Positions 11,219 to 22,515 of a stretch of 39,669 nucleotides of DNA are shown in pieces. Under the pieces are notes generated by a model that saw only the letters and a program-made list of their open reading frames with translations, ran no database searches and had not been told where the DNA came from. The stretch covers positions 1 through 39,669 of the forward strand of contig BPQB01000146.1 of assembly GCA_019973155.2 (NCBI GenBank). The letters are read 5' to 3'. Positions within the stretch are counted from its first letter, which is position 1, and each line of letters starts with the position of its first letter. The DNA is from Phanerochaete sordida (Eukaryota; Basidiomycota; Agaricomycetes; Polyporales; Phanerochaetaceae). Made by a program: the position numbers and the translations under genes.

Positions 11219-12687
11219 TCATGCAAAGCCCTGACCATTGTTGGCTGGGATCCTCCGCATCCAGAACGGTCCTGAACAGCGTGATGAGCAAGGTTCCCCG
11301 AGGAGGATCTGGACACATTGGACGTACCGATAGGATCGCCGACGTCGTGAGTGACCGTCGTCCATGTACCAAGCACACCAAATGGTGAGCGGACATTACC
11401 CACTTGTACGCCTTCCGAACTTCGGACGGATGAGACCTCGTACAGATCGCTTGGATAGGGACGCACCTCCAGACGTTGTCGCCGTTCTGCCCGCTCTCCT
11501 GTTCGCGAGTCAGACCGGGAAACGTAGAATACTTTGAGAGCGGCTCGGTACGCACGAAATGCCAACGGATGTTATCGTCTGAGGTGACGCACACGTAGCC
11601 TGCCATGGTCGTGCCCGTCTTGCTCTCGCCTGTGAAGTGCAGGATCGGGCGTGTAGGGTGTTCCGGATCGTGTTCGGTGCGCGCAAGTTTGAGGTGGACG
11701 TTGAGTCCGCCGAAGACTTCTGCAAAGTCTGGCCTCTCGAAGAGAGCTGTCTTGACTTCGTCGTTGTGGGAAGGCTGTGGATCGCATGAGCGTGAAGTCG
11801 AAGCGCAGCCAAGGGAAACATACATCGCGATCCAGGAGTTTGTTGAAGACGAGCAGATCTCTGTGGTCGATGAATGAGAATGCGCACTGCCAGAAACCCT
11901 CGACACCCGCCCAGTCCTCGGTCGTATCCAGGTCCAGATCCGGCGGAACGATGCTCTGCGTGAAGGGCAGGCTCATGGGGAAGATGGTGTAGCTCTGCTG
12001 CTCGCCCTGCTCCTGCGGCACGATCTGCATGCTCATGACATGGTGCAGCGCGAGGACGTGCTCCCAGTTGACGCGACCGCTCCCATCCTGGACGAACGGG
12101 CCCCAGATGTTCTTCGCCGAGTAGTTGCGGAAGTCGTACACGAATGCCCGGGTATCGACGCGACGGCGTTTGCGGAAATCGTGAGTTGTGAGGCCGAAGA
12201 GCGTATGGAGATGCGCCCGAGCCTGCGCCTCCTCTGCCGTCGGCACCCAGAGCGGGGCGTCGAGGAAGGAGCCTCCGCGCAGCAAAGCGGCGAGCCACAC
12301 GAGGTTGAGCGAGAGCTCGTCGCCCTGCGTGCTCGAGAGCGGCGGGGTGTAACGTGCCAATTCGAGCAGCGTCTGCACGACGGTGAGCCGTTCGTCAGGA
12401 TGACATGCGCCTGGGTTGTTCACGACCGTGTGGGCGCGGACAATTCGCTGAAGCGCGTGCTTCCAGTCGACTTCGCGCACAGGATCGCCGAGCGGTGTGC
12501 GACAGGTGCGCGGGTCGTCGAAGGGCTGACATAGGTACAGCTTGCGCCAGAAAAGCTCGTTCTCGGGAGCGTAGATGAGCTCGTGGACGGCGCGACAGGT
12601 CTGCGCCGCGGCAGCGACATCAGGTGGGTCTAGTTCTAGGAGAATTTGTTCGAGGAGCTCTGGAGGAAGGTCGAGTAGCCCGGACAT
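11219..12687 (-). CDS. F-box domain protein
   Basis: Five exons give about 419 aa: 12687-11824, 11774-11556, 11498-11467, 11419-11328 and 11271-11219. The start is MSGLLDLPPELLEQILLEL, a classic F-box (LPPELLEQILLELDPPDVAA, then CRAVHELI) at residues 5-45. Such domains bind Skp1 and recruit substrates to SCF ubiquitin ligases. The C-terminal half has the pattern of a large basidiomycete F-box family: FIDHRDLLVFN, FERPDF, HFTGES, a WSSEGVQVG-type motif (SSEGVQVG), GVLGTWT and DPIGPFW. Those last motifs are recovered only when three short introns are removed, which supports the model. The first intron (11823-11775, GTATGT...CACAG) repairs what otherwise looks like a frameshift. The substrate is unknown. 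The gene shares a 233-bp promoter region with the divergent gene at 12921 and converges with the coiled-coil gene on its other side. Confidence 0.82.
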
Positions 12688-12920
12688 CGCGCGCAGGTTG
12701 TGGTAGAGAGCGAGGACGTCGTTGCCGCACGGCGTCGAGGAATTGCTCCCGGGCGCCGCTTACTGTGCCCGACCTCCGTCGGCCGACGTCATGGGAATGA
12801 GGCGTGGGAAACCTAGACTCTTCGAGCTCATTCCGCGAGCCAGCGACCTCGACTATAAACCTCCACCACAGACCTCGGCAGCGTCTTCCATCCCCTTCGC
12901 CGTCCTTGTCGTCGCCAACA
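12688..12920. promoter_or_regulatory. Shared promoter region of two divergent genes
   Basis: The 233 bp separate the start codons of the F-box gene (minus) and the small conserved gene (plus). On the plus strand ACTATAAACC at about 12850-12860 is a reasonable TATA box, about 65-70 bp before the 12921 ATG. Confidence 0.45.
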
Positions 12921-13559
12921 ATGTCAAGTGTAGCAACGCCAGTCAGCGGGTACGGCTCACCTGCTCCTTCTGTCTCGCCCGTACCCTATGTCTCTCCTGT
13001 ATCACGTCTCTCACCCACGCCCGTAACATATGTCCATCACGGAACTCACAAAGCTAACTATCCAAAGCCGAAACCAGTCAACATCTTCTCAAACGATGGC
13101 ACATTTCTTGAACGCTTCCAGCGTATGAAGCGGGTGTGTTCACTCATTTGGTTCGATCTGTAGCGCAGGCTAAGCAGGTCCTTAGGACGAGGAGGATCGG
13201 AAGAAGCAAGAGGAAGCTCTAGCGAGGTGCGTTACCTTGCCTTCAATCGCCAATTACCCACTCTGAACGCTCCGACCGCAGGAAGCGAGAGTTTGACAAC
13301 AGATTTGTGAGTACGCCTCGACCGTACATGTCGGCGCGCACTGACAGGTCGCGAACAGAGAAAGCGGGGCAAGCGTCCTTCTCCACCTCTTGAGGACTCA
13401 AATGACACTGCAGAGATCTCGCCGCCCAAGAAGATGAGGACCGATAGCGACTCGTCGAGTACGTGATCTATCTCTACCTACACCGAGCGCGTTGACTGAG
13501 ACAGACGAACCTAAAGGGGAGTCAATAACCAAGGACTTGCCCACCATGGTCGTATGACC
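12921..13559 (+). CDS. Small conserved basic protein with SNDGTFLERF motif
   Basis: Five exons give about 143 aa: 12921-13133, 13186-13226, 13282-13306, 13359-13458 and 13507-13559. Phases agree throughout and the introns are 48-55 bp. The N-terminal 55 residues are Ser/Pro/Val-rich. The core is NIFSNDGTFLERFQRMKR, followed by a charged helix (EEDRKKQEEALARKREFDN) and RFRKRGKRPSPP, then an acidic/basic tail with PPKKMR. I have the impression that this core is conserved among agaricomycetes, but I cannot attach a function. Basic clusters suggest a nuclear protein. If the last intron is not used, translation would stop at 13464-13466 instead. Confidence 0.65.
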
Positions 13560-14152
13560 GCCTTGGCGTGCGACCGCCAGTGGGTTGGGCAGCCCACACC
13601 CATGTAACCTGTATTTGTACCGTTTAACGTGAGTGGGTTCCTCCAGTCGCTGCGCTACGGCAACGCTCATGGCGGACATTGTAGTATCTTAGGATTGTAC
13701 TTATATTCCCTACGTCGCTCCGTACGTCAATGAATAACATTCGTTTGCCTCTCCTCCCTTGTGCGCATCCAGATCGCTTCCTGTAGCAGCGTGCCGCGCG
13801 CCGGCGGTAAGACCTCGAGCACTTTCGACGCGAGTGACACCTGAGAAACCGCGATCTGCATACCGATGCTGCGAGAGGTGACACCTACGGCACACAAGGA
13901 TCCTCAAGTATGCACCCACAGATCTGCAACGGATCTTCCATTTGATGTGAGCTGACTTTGGTATCATCGTTGCCCTGTCCCTTTGTCGCAACATCGGCCA
14001 GCAAACAGGGACTGGAACAGCGGTAATAAATTACAAGTGTGGTATACAACAGCGCGTGCGATTCTACATGGTACATTTTGATCTACACCCGCCATTCCCC
14101 ATCCGTCCGAAAATCCCGTCCAACAGGTACTTTTCTGCGTCGCGTCAGACGC
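13560..14152. other. Spacer between convergent genes
   Basis: About 590 bp lie between the 3' ends of the small conserved gene and NADP-GDH. Minus-strand open frames here have no protein-like features. No repeat, RNA gene or conserved motif was recognised. Confidence 0.4.
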
Positions 14153-15682
<1,530 letters not shown>

Positions 15683-15760
15683 GGTGTCGGCGGGTGGATG
15701 TGGGGGTGAGGTGGGGGGCTCTGGTGTCGAGACGACGTCCCGCACGCCCGCCGTACCTGC

Positions 15761-15860
15761 CTTTTATTCGTGAGTACCTCCATAAAATCGATATGACTCC
15801 GTCGACCTGAGCGGCTATTCCCCGCAGGACGCCACCGCCGCTATCTCCAGGGGGCTTATC
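15761..15860 (-). promoter_or_regulatory. Putative gdhA core promoter with GATA-factor sites
   Basis: Read on the minus strand, AATAAAAG at 15768-15761 is a TATA-like box about 80 bp before the gdhA ATG. GATAAG (15860-15855) and AGATAG (15846-15841) lie about 160-180 bp before the ATG. GATA motifs are the binding sites of AreA/Nit2-type nitrogen regulators, which control NADP-GDH in other fungi. The link here is inference from motif and position. Confidence 0.5.
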
Positions 15861-16295
15861 GTCCACTCAGGATGCGGCCCGCCGCATGCTCGCGCTGAAA
15901 CTCGGCAGGACTCGAAATTTTAAGGTGGCCATAAGCACGTCAGCATCGTCCGCGACCTTCGGTACGCATTGCTTTCGGCCGTAGCGCGACGAGGAGTGAA
16001 TGCACGCCGTGCGCGCGCGGCACAGCGCGATTCCGCGCGCTGCCCCGCCCGGGTATAAATACATGTGCCAGCCCTCGCTCCGCGGTCTGCACGCTTCGCT
16101 GTTCTGAACGAACGGTCTAGTCTGGCACGGCGCACCGTCACCCGCGCGACTGAATCCCAGCACCCGCGCCCCGGGCGTCATTCTGCGAGCACTCGCACTC
16201 GCGCACGTCGCGCGAGCACCGTTCAGGCATGGCGAAGGGATCGTCTGTGTGCAGGAAGCAGTCAGGACTGAGGTATGTGCGTACACGCTCGTACA
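15861..16295. other. Spacer containing an orphan TATA box
   Basis: GGGTATAAATACATG at about 16051-16065 is a textbook TATA box on the plus strand, yet no plus-strand gene could be modelled downstream. An ATG at 16229 opens 15 codons up to a GTATGT donor-like site and then runs antisense into Ebp2. The region may hold a noncoding or antisense transcript, or the TATA may be fortuitous. Confidence 0.3.
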
Positions 16296-17846
16296 CTATG
16301 ACCGGCCTCGCGCCGCCATGCGCCTGCCCCTCCCAGGCCGATTCGACGCGGGAGCCCCCTTGCCGCCCCGCGCCCCGCCACGTCCACCGCGTCCGCCACC
16401 GCGACCACCACCGCGGCCACCACCGCGACCGCCTCGCGCAGATTGGCCGCCTCCCCGGCGCGGCTCGAACGAGTCCGTCGAGTCCTTCGTGTTCGACTTG
16501 CCGCCGCGACGAGGACCGCCGAAGCCGAATTTCTGGTTGCGTGCGTCGCGCGGGAGGCCGCGCTTCCCGCCGGGCCCGTCACTGCGCGAACGCTTTGCGG
16601 GGCGGTCGGCGATGGCGTCTTCGACGGCCACGTTGAACTCGTCGTCATCCTGCGCGTTATCCAAGGCACCCTTGCGTTCTATGGGAGGTGATGAGGGTGG
16701 TTAGCTAGAACTCCGAACGGCACGGAAACGAGTACGCACTCCGCTTGAGGCCCTTGAGGCGCTCCTCCATCTCCTTCTTGCCGCGCTCGCGCTCCTTCTG
16801 CTTCTCCAGCTGCACCTGCTTGCCGAACTTCTTGCCCTCGCGCTCCTTGCGCTTCTCCTCAGAGCGCTTGATCGTCGCGCCCTCGTCGAGGAGGCGCTGC
16901 CGAATGCGCTCCATGTGTGCGTCGGACTTGACCATCTCGGCGAAGTAGTCGGTCGGGCGGGTGAACGGGAAGTTGTGCTTTGCGGCGAGGGCCTTGGCTT
17001 CTTGTGCGCAATGCAGAGCCTGCTTGTAGCTAACGGGGTGATATTAGCACTTGTAGGCCAGACACAGAATAAAGTAGAGCTACGTACAACGCGAGCTCGC
17101 GGTTCAGGTCGTCGTCAACATCAACGTCGATGGTATGAGGATACGTGACAGCGAGGGTTTCTGTCCATGGCATTGACGGGTCGAGCTTGATAGTCTCTCG
17201 TATCCGCTCGAGAGCGATCTGCGAGAGAAATTATTTAGCTGCCTGCGTCCACAGCTATCGGCCAGCTACGCACCTTGTTGTCGATTTCGATCTTCTGCTG
17301 AGGGACGGCATCAGCATCAAGCTCGTCCTCATCCAGTTCGTCAAGTGGGATAGCCTCTTCCTCCTCATCTTCATCCTCGTCAATTTGCTCTTCGTGTGAG
17401 TCGAGCAGCTGTTCGTCGTCCTCTTCGTCGGCAGAGACGTCCTGCTCCTCGTCCTCGCCGTCCTCCTCGTCAAGACTCTCCTCGTCACCTTCATCCTCTT
17501 CGTCGCCTGTAAGCGCGACCAGTGATGCACGGTCGAAGTCGTCCAGACCATCCTCGCCAAGAGCCTTCATGAGTCGCTCCATGCCCTCGGCATCCACGCC
17601 CTCGTCTTCGCTGTCCTCATCCTCGTCGCTGACGGCCTCCTCGGAGCCAAAATCCTCCCAGTCCTCCTCGCCGCTGAGCTCAGCGTCCTCGTCCTCTTCG
17701 TCCTCATCGCTTGCAGGCTCGACTGGTGTCGGTTTGCTCGTCGACGGCTGGCCCTTCTTCGCGGGCTTTTGTGTGGGCACAGGAGATGCGGCGGCCTTGC
17801 CTTTCTTTTGCCCTGGTGCCTTTGCGGCTTTTGTTTTGGGAGCCAT
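16296..17846 (-). CDS. EBP2: rRNA-processing protein Ebp2
   Basis: Four exons give 458 aa: 17846-17274, 17218-17088, 17029-16740 and 16678-16296. The introns are 55-61 bp and all phases agree. The first about 190 residues are a Lys-rich start followed by long acidic runs typical of nucleolar proteins. The Ebp2 domain then carries MPWTETLAVTYP, DDDLNRELAFYKQAL, KHNFPFTRPTDYFAEMVKSD, HMERIRQRLLDE and EGKKFGKQVQLEKQKER, ending with DEFNVAVEDA. The C-terminus is basic with a Gly/Arg-rich RGG-like tail (GGRGGGRGGGRGG). Ebp2 works in the nucleolus in early 60S subunit assembly, in yeast together with Brx1 and Rrp1/Nop7 particles. Nothing essential looks broken. Confidence 0.93.
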
Positions 17847-18088
17847 GGTTTGGGCGGGTGAGCGAAGACGAGAGGTGCAAGTTTTCGCTAAGCGCCTGCC
17901 GCGGCGGGAGTGATGGCGGGCACGTTTGGCGCCCCGCCGACGCTCGGACCCCGGAGACCTCCAATCGTCGGGCGGGGCAAAACCAGAACATCGAGGGTGT
18001 GCGGGATGATAGTCCAAGGTCCACTATGTAAGTAAATTTGTCCAATGCAGTCGAATATGTGTCCTCCAAGAAATTACTACACGTCTCG

Positions 18089-19309
18089 CTAAGGTGCGTC
18101 TTTGTCCGCGGGCCCGCCGCGCCCATCGTTCAGGAACCTCAGCCACTTGACCTCTGCCTGCAGCTTCTCCGTGCTCTCCTTGCCAATCCTAAGCTCCTCT
18201 CTGAGACTATGGGTCTCCATCTGCACGTTCTCGAAGGCCTCCCGCAAGTTTCGGCTCTCCGTCTTCGCATCAGCCAGCTCTACTGCCAGCCTCGCCTTCT
18301 CTTGACGGAGGCCATCGACGCTGCGCAGCTGGCGTGCTTCGTCTTCCGCACGGAGCTGCACCGCCCGCATCTTCGTCTCCTCCAGGCGCTGCTTGTACTC
18401 GGCGACCTCCGCCTTCGCGGACTGCAGCTCGGCGCGGAGGGCGTCCGCGGCCTCATGGTGCTCGCGCTCCTTCTGCACGGCATTGTGCGCAGAATCATGA
18501 TACAGCGCGTCGACTAGGCCGTGCATCATCCGCATCGCCGCTGTTTTGTCGAAGGGGCCCTGCAGGATGGCAAGCTGTTCCGCGGCCCCCTCTTGCGAGG
18601 TACACGGGGTCGCAGGCCCGCCCTCTGCGGGGATAGGAGGAGGTACGCCGCTAGGACCTGCTATCAAGGCCATGTCCGTGAAATGAGATGAGGACTGTAG
18701 TTGGGAGGGGATGTGCTCGACGCATGCCTTCTCGGGGATGCAGCCTGCCGTGACAGTCTCTGGCCCCCCGCCGAGGAGCGGTGTGTCCTGTGAAAGAGCA
18801 GGCTCGCCAGGCGGCTCAATCTTGGGGGCTGCGAAAAACCCTCTCAACACATCAAGGTTCACATCGTCGTCGAGGTCGCTCAAGGAACTGTCGCTTAGGG
18901 GACTGTAGCTCCGTGCGCTGGCGAAGAGTCTCAGTGCCAGGCGTCTTCCGGCAGTACTGTGCTTACCTTTCGACCTCGAGGGCTTTCGCTGATGGTTTAT
19001 CCCAGCTCACGACGCCCGAAAGCCGTCCGTGGCTCGCGGAACCCATGCTCTGGCGTGCTACGGGCGTGTTTGATGACTGTCCGGACTTCGACCGGCTGCG
19101 AACGTGTCAGCGCAGCAGCCAAGTCCGGAGCGGCGGACGTACGTGTCGTGCTTTTGGTCCGAGCTGTCACTGTGCCTCGCTTGCTTTGCACCCAGTTTAA
19201 CAGACTCGTTGTCTTCTTGCTCGCCCTCAGAGTCATCAGGGCGCCGCTTGCGCTTCGGATTGCGTCGCAGCGCCGACGGCCGCCCGGAATCATCGAGCGA
19301 CTTGAGCAT
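18089..19309 (-). CDS. Basic N-terminus plus coiled-coil protein (family member 2)
   Basis: Three exons give 369 aa: 19309-19143, 19095-18967 and 18902-18089. Donors are GTACGT and GTAAGC, and the first intron has a CTGAC branch point. No named family was recognised. The N-terminus is basic (ALRRNPKRKRRPDDSEGE), like a nuclear localisation signal, followed by an acidic and Ser-rich linker (SPLSDSSLSDLDDDVNLDV). The C-terminal about 160 residues form a coiled coil (EHHEAADALRAELQSAKAE ... KQRLEETKMRAVQLRAED) ending LQAEVKWLRFLNDG. The coil aligns by eye with the protein at 9580-11076 (LEETKxxAxxLRAEDEARQLR versus LQDTKxxAxRFRAEEEARRLR), so the pair are diverged duplicates. An additional 5' exon cannot be excluded. 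A nuclear role is inferred only. Confidence 0.72.
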
Positions 19310-19788
19310 CGATGGCACGTCGCTCTGTATGCTGCACTCATCACATGTTAGCGATATGCTCTCGTCTACACACCTCGAACTGACAGCAACGTACAAAATC
19401 GAACGCAAGTTGGACCCTGGGAAAAGATACCCGCTATCGGGTGCGTGCGAACCGTGGAGAGGCGGGCGGTGCCGGTGCCGCGAAGAAGCTCGCGCTCAAT
19501 TTCGATGGCGGAGAGTCTCCAGCATTTGTGCCCATATATCTATTTTCTTTGCGTGCTGTTTGACGTGACCATCGACCACGAGCTAGATTGCGAGTAGATT
19601 GGACTGTGAGGGAGGACGACGAAGCTGTGAGGATCGAAGCAGTACTTACGTAAGCGTTGAGCGGGCTTACCGCTATCTTTACCAGTAAGTTCTCAGATAA
19701 GCTTTGACGTTGATCTTGGTCAGCGGAGCTTGAATTATATCAACATGCGACGTGACCATCTTTGAACCGGGGTCAGTAATGTGTAACC
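19310..19788. other. Upstream region of the coiled-coil gene
   Basis: About 480 bp between the start of the coiled-coil gene and the MITE. The stretch just upstream of 19309 stays open on the minus strand to 19408 but has no further ATG. ACTTACGTAAGC at about 19646-19657 contains the GTAAGC motif that is clustered near 36.35 kb. No other gene was seen. Confidence 0.35.
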
Positions 19789-20023
19789 TACAGTGACGAC
19801 GGAAAATAACGCACAGCACTAAGCGCCTGCGCATTCCGACCGCCCTCTCGTTCTCACTAGCTAACCCATGGATCTTGCCAAAAATATGGCAGGATAATGC
19901 GAGTAATATGTACATTATCCTGTCGAGTCCTCGTGAGTATAGAGCGGGTTCACCGGGCAGGAGCGCAGGGGTGTGGAAATCCCTCGGCGCCTTTTTGGTG
20001 CGTTATTTTCCGTCGTCACTGTA
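19789..20023. mobile_element. Tc1/mariner-like MITE with 24-bp perfect terminal inverted repeats
   Basis: CAGTGACGACGG...ACGCAC at 19791-19814 is repeated as an exact inverted copy at 19998-20021. Each outer end is flanked by TA (19789-19790 and 20022-20023), the target-site duplication of Tc1/mariner/pogo elements, whose ends also typically begin CAGT. The element is 231 bp, has no coding capacity and contains an inner hairpin (CAGGATAATG at 19890-19899 pairing with CATTATCCTG at 19913-19922). The perfect ends suggest recent movement. It lies about 70 bp upstream of the Kin17 start codon. Confidence 0.85.
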
Positions 20024-20091
20024 AGCGTCCGTTGACCTCTAACCGTCACCATCCACCTCCTACTCTTCGCCTTCCCTTCAAATTAGCCAAC

Positions 20092-21136
20092 ATGCCTCGA
20101 GCAGAAGGTACGCTCCAGTGGCTGGATGTTATCGTCAGCTCGTGCTAATGTTCCTGTAGTCGGTACCCCAAAGTTCATCGCGAACAAGATGAAATCCAAG
20201 GGCCTTCAGCGGCTGCGCTGGTTCTGTCAAGTGTGCGAGAAGCAGTGCCGAGACGAGAACGGATTCAAGTGCCACACACAATCCGAGGGCCATCTCCGCC
20301 AGATGCTCGTCGTCGGCGAGCACGCCGGCAAGCACATCGCCGACTTCTCTTCGCAGTTCCAGCACGACTTCGTCCAGCTCCTGTCCCGCCGGTACAGCAC
20401 CAACCGGGTCAAGGCGAACAACGTCTATCAGGAACTCATCCAGGACCGCAACCATCTGCACATGAACGCCACGCGCTGGGTCACTCTCACGGAGTTCGTG
20501 AAGCATTTAGGTCGGACGGGTGTTGCCAGAGTTGAGGAGACGGAGAAGGGATGGTTCATCTCGTGGATAGACAACAGCCCCAAAGCGCTCGCGAAGCAGG
20601 TGCGTTTCGCTTCGTGTTGCACGTCTGTATCTTGCTGACCGCTGTCTTAGGAGGCGAACATGAAGAAGGAGCGTCTGACCGTTTCCGACGAGCAGCGAGA
20701 GCGCCAGCTTATCGCGGAGCAAATTGAACGTGCGGCAGCAGAAGCTTCGACCTCAGAGTCGCCATCGCCACCGCCAGAAGCACAAGAGCTCAAGCGAGGC
20801 GAGGGCGAGAAGGTCGTGCTGTCCTTTGCTCCGAAGACTCCTGCTGCTGCGTCAAGCGCCGCCGCCCCTGCGAGTACTGGTCTCAAACTCAACCCGCTGA
20901 AGAGCAATCCTCTGAAGATGAAGACGACAACGAACCCCTTGAAGGCTGGTGTCAACCCACTGAAGCGGTCAAATCCACTCAAGCAGGCCTCTTCGGCTAC
21001 GGCCCCTTCTGAGGAGGCGGACAAGGTCGCGGGGAAGAAGCGCGAGATGACTGCGGCGGAGGCCCTTATGTTCGAGGACCAGGAGCGTAAGCGAAGGCGG
21101 ATGGAGCGCGATGCGAGGGAGGCTGTGGCGGCGTAG
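20092..21136 (+). CDS. Kin17 family DNA/RNA-binding protein
   Basis: Three exons give 313 aa: 20092-20107, 20160-20599 and 20651-21136. The first exon has only 16 nt, so a start further inside would lose the family's N-terminus (MPRAE-VGTPKFIANKMKSKGLQRLRW). A zinc finger follows with C28, C31, H44 and H50. Next comes the Kin17 winged helix (HDFVQLLSRRYSTNRVKANNVYQE ... ATRWVTLTEFVKHLGR ... WFISWID). The C-terminal half is basic and low-complexity with five NPLK repeats and a final charged helix (EALMFEDQERKRRRMERD). The KOW domains of animal Kin17 are absent, as in shorter fungal homologues. Kin17 acts in the nucleus and has been linked to DNA replication, repair and splicing. A MITE sits in the promoter. 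Confidence 0.93.
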
Positions 21137-21367
21137 GGTCGGTGCACATGGACATTCGGTACGAGTCGGAATGTTATCGTTATTATCGTTGTATTTCTGC
21201 TGTAATTCGCCTTTTCTCTATGTATTCCTAGGTCTCCATGGCGTAGACCCGCTCCGCGTGTGCTTGTTCGACGCTACAACCGTACTCTTTGTCCGTTCGC
21301 CTAACGCCGGGGCCACAGAATTGTGGTCTATTGGCTACCTCGGCCCCTGCTTTGTCACTTCGTCGGG

Positions 21368-21373
21368 TATAAG
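21368..21373 (+). promoter_or_regulatory. TATA box
   Basis: TATAAG in GGGTATAAGAG lies 45-50 bp before the ATG at 21418 and is the obvious core promoter element of that gene. Confidence 0.55.
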
Positions 21374-21417
21374 AGTTCGGTTCGTACTCATCCTCCACGT
21401 ACCCGCACACTAACACC

Positions 21418-22453
21418 ATGTCTGACTCGAGCATGTCATTCACAGACGACTTTCTCGACGCGCCTCTTGACTATGAACATCGCCGTCCAGCACACATACT
21501 CGTACCACCGCCACCTCTGAAGTATCTCGGACGACCCGACTCGCCCGGCTGCCGAACCGCCTGCGAGGCCAGCGCACCCTGGGAAGAAGAGTTTTACCAG
21601 CAACCCGCCGCCCGCCAACTCTCGTCACAATCGCTCGCGCTGCCGTCTCCCAAATGGCAGCCGGACCGCCTCGAGAGCGGGACGTACGTCGCGTTCAGCA
21701 TCGACCTGCAGGCACTCGCCACGCACTGTACGAACGGGCCCATCGCGGCTGAGCGCGCGCTCGAATTTCCCGTGCGCCGGTACGCCGCGCTCGTCAGCCG
21801 CTCCGACGACACAGACGACTTCGCCGGTGACGCGGACGACAGCGTGCGGCTGTACCTGCTTGGGCGAACGCCGCCGCCCGACCGTGAAAAGCACGCGCTC
21901 CCGGTCGCGCCGACCACGGGTGCGGCGACACACGCGCTCGAGACGGACATGCTTCTGCCGTGGTGCGACGTCCTGCAGTGGACCGCGCTTGGCATGCCCG
22001 TCAGTGTCTCGACGGTGCACGACTCGCCGCTGCGGTTTGGGCTCCGTGCCGACGCATTGGCGCGGTTCGAGGCTGCTGCAGATGAGGGCAGCGCGCATCG
22101 CCTGCCGTTGCATCCTGCGATGCCCACGACGCCGGTGCAGGTGTGGCGGAACGTGCGCGAGGCGAAAGTGCTCGACGATCCCGCGCAGTTCTTCGGGGAG
22201 CTGACGAACGTCTGGGAGTAAGTCGTTTCTCCCGGCGCTGTATGCTGTGATGCTAACATCCTTGCGCAGACTCCTCTTTGAGCTCCAACGAGAACATGGG
22301 ATGCCGGATGTGGACGATATGTTCATCGACGATGCGCGGAGTGTTGGAGGGGAAAGCATGGTCACCGACAGTGACTGGCTCTCTGATGCAGGAGGCTTCG
22401 CCGATGACGAGGCCAGCGACCGAGCGTACGAGAGCATGTCTGAGTATGAGTAG
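21418..22453 (+). CDS. Hypothetical protein with acidic C-terminus
   Basis: Two exons (21418-22217 and 22270-22453, with a GCTAAC branch point) give 327 aa. No known domain was recognised. The first 70 residues are polar and Pro-rich. Residues about 85-270 look like a folded domain: GTYVAFSIDLQALATHC, ERALEFPVRRYAALVSR, LLPWCDVLQWTALGMPVSVS, and a helical end QVWRNVREAKVLDDPAQFFGELTNVWELLFELQREHG given here in pieces. The last 55 residues are acidic and Ser-rich (DDMFIDDARS, DSDWLSDAGGFADDEASD). It converges with the gene at 22516, only 62 bp between stop codons. Function unknown. Confidence 0.8.
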
Positions 22454-22515
22454 AAGCCATGAAATAACACGTCAAATATGATAAATACGCGTGATATACA
22501 TCCGTCGAGAAGATC

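Noticed and set aside
11765..11830. Apparent frameshift in the F-box gene
   Set aside because: A 49-bp GTATGT...CACAG intron of the right phase removes it, and the joined protein continues into conserved motifs.
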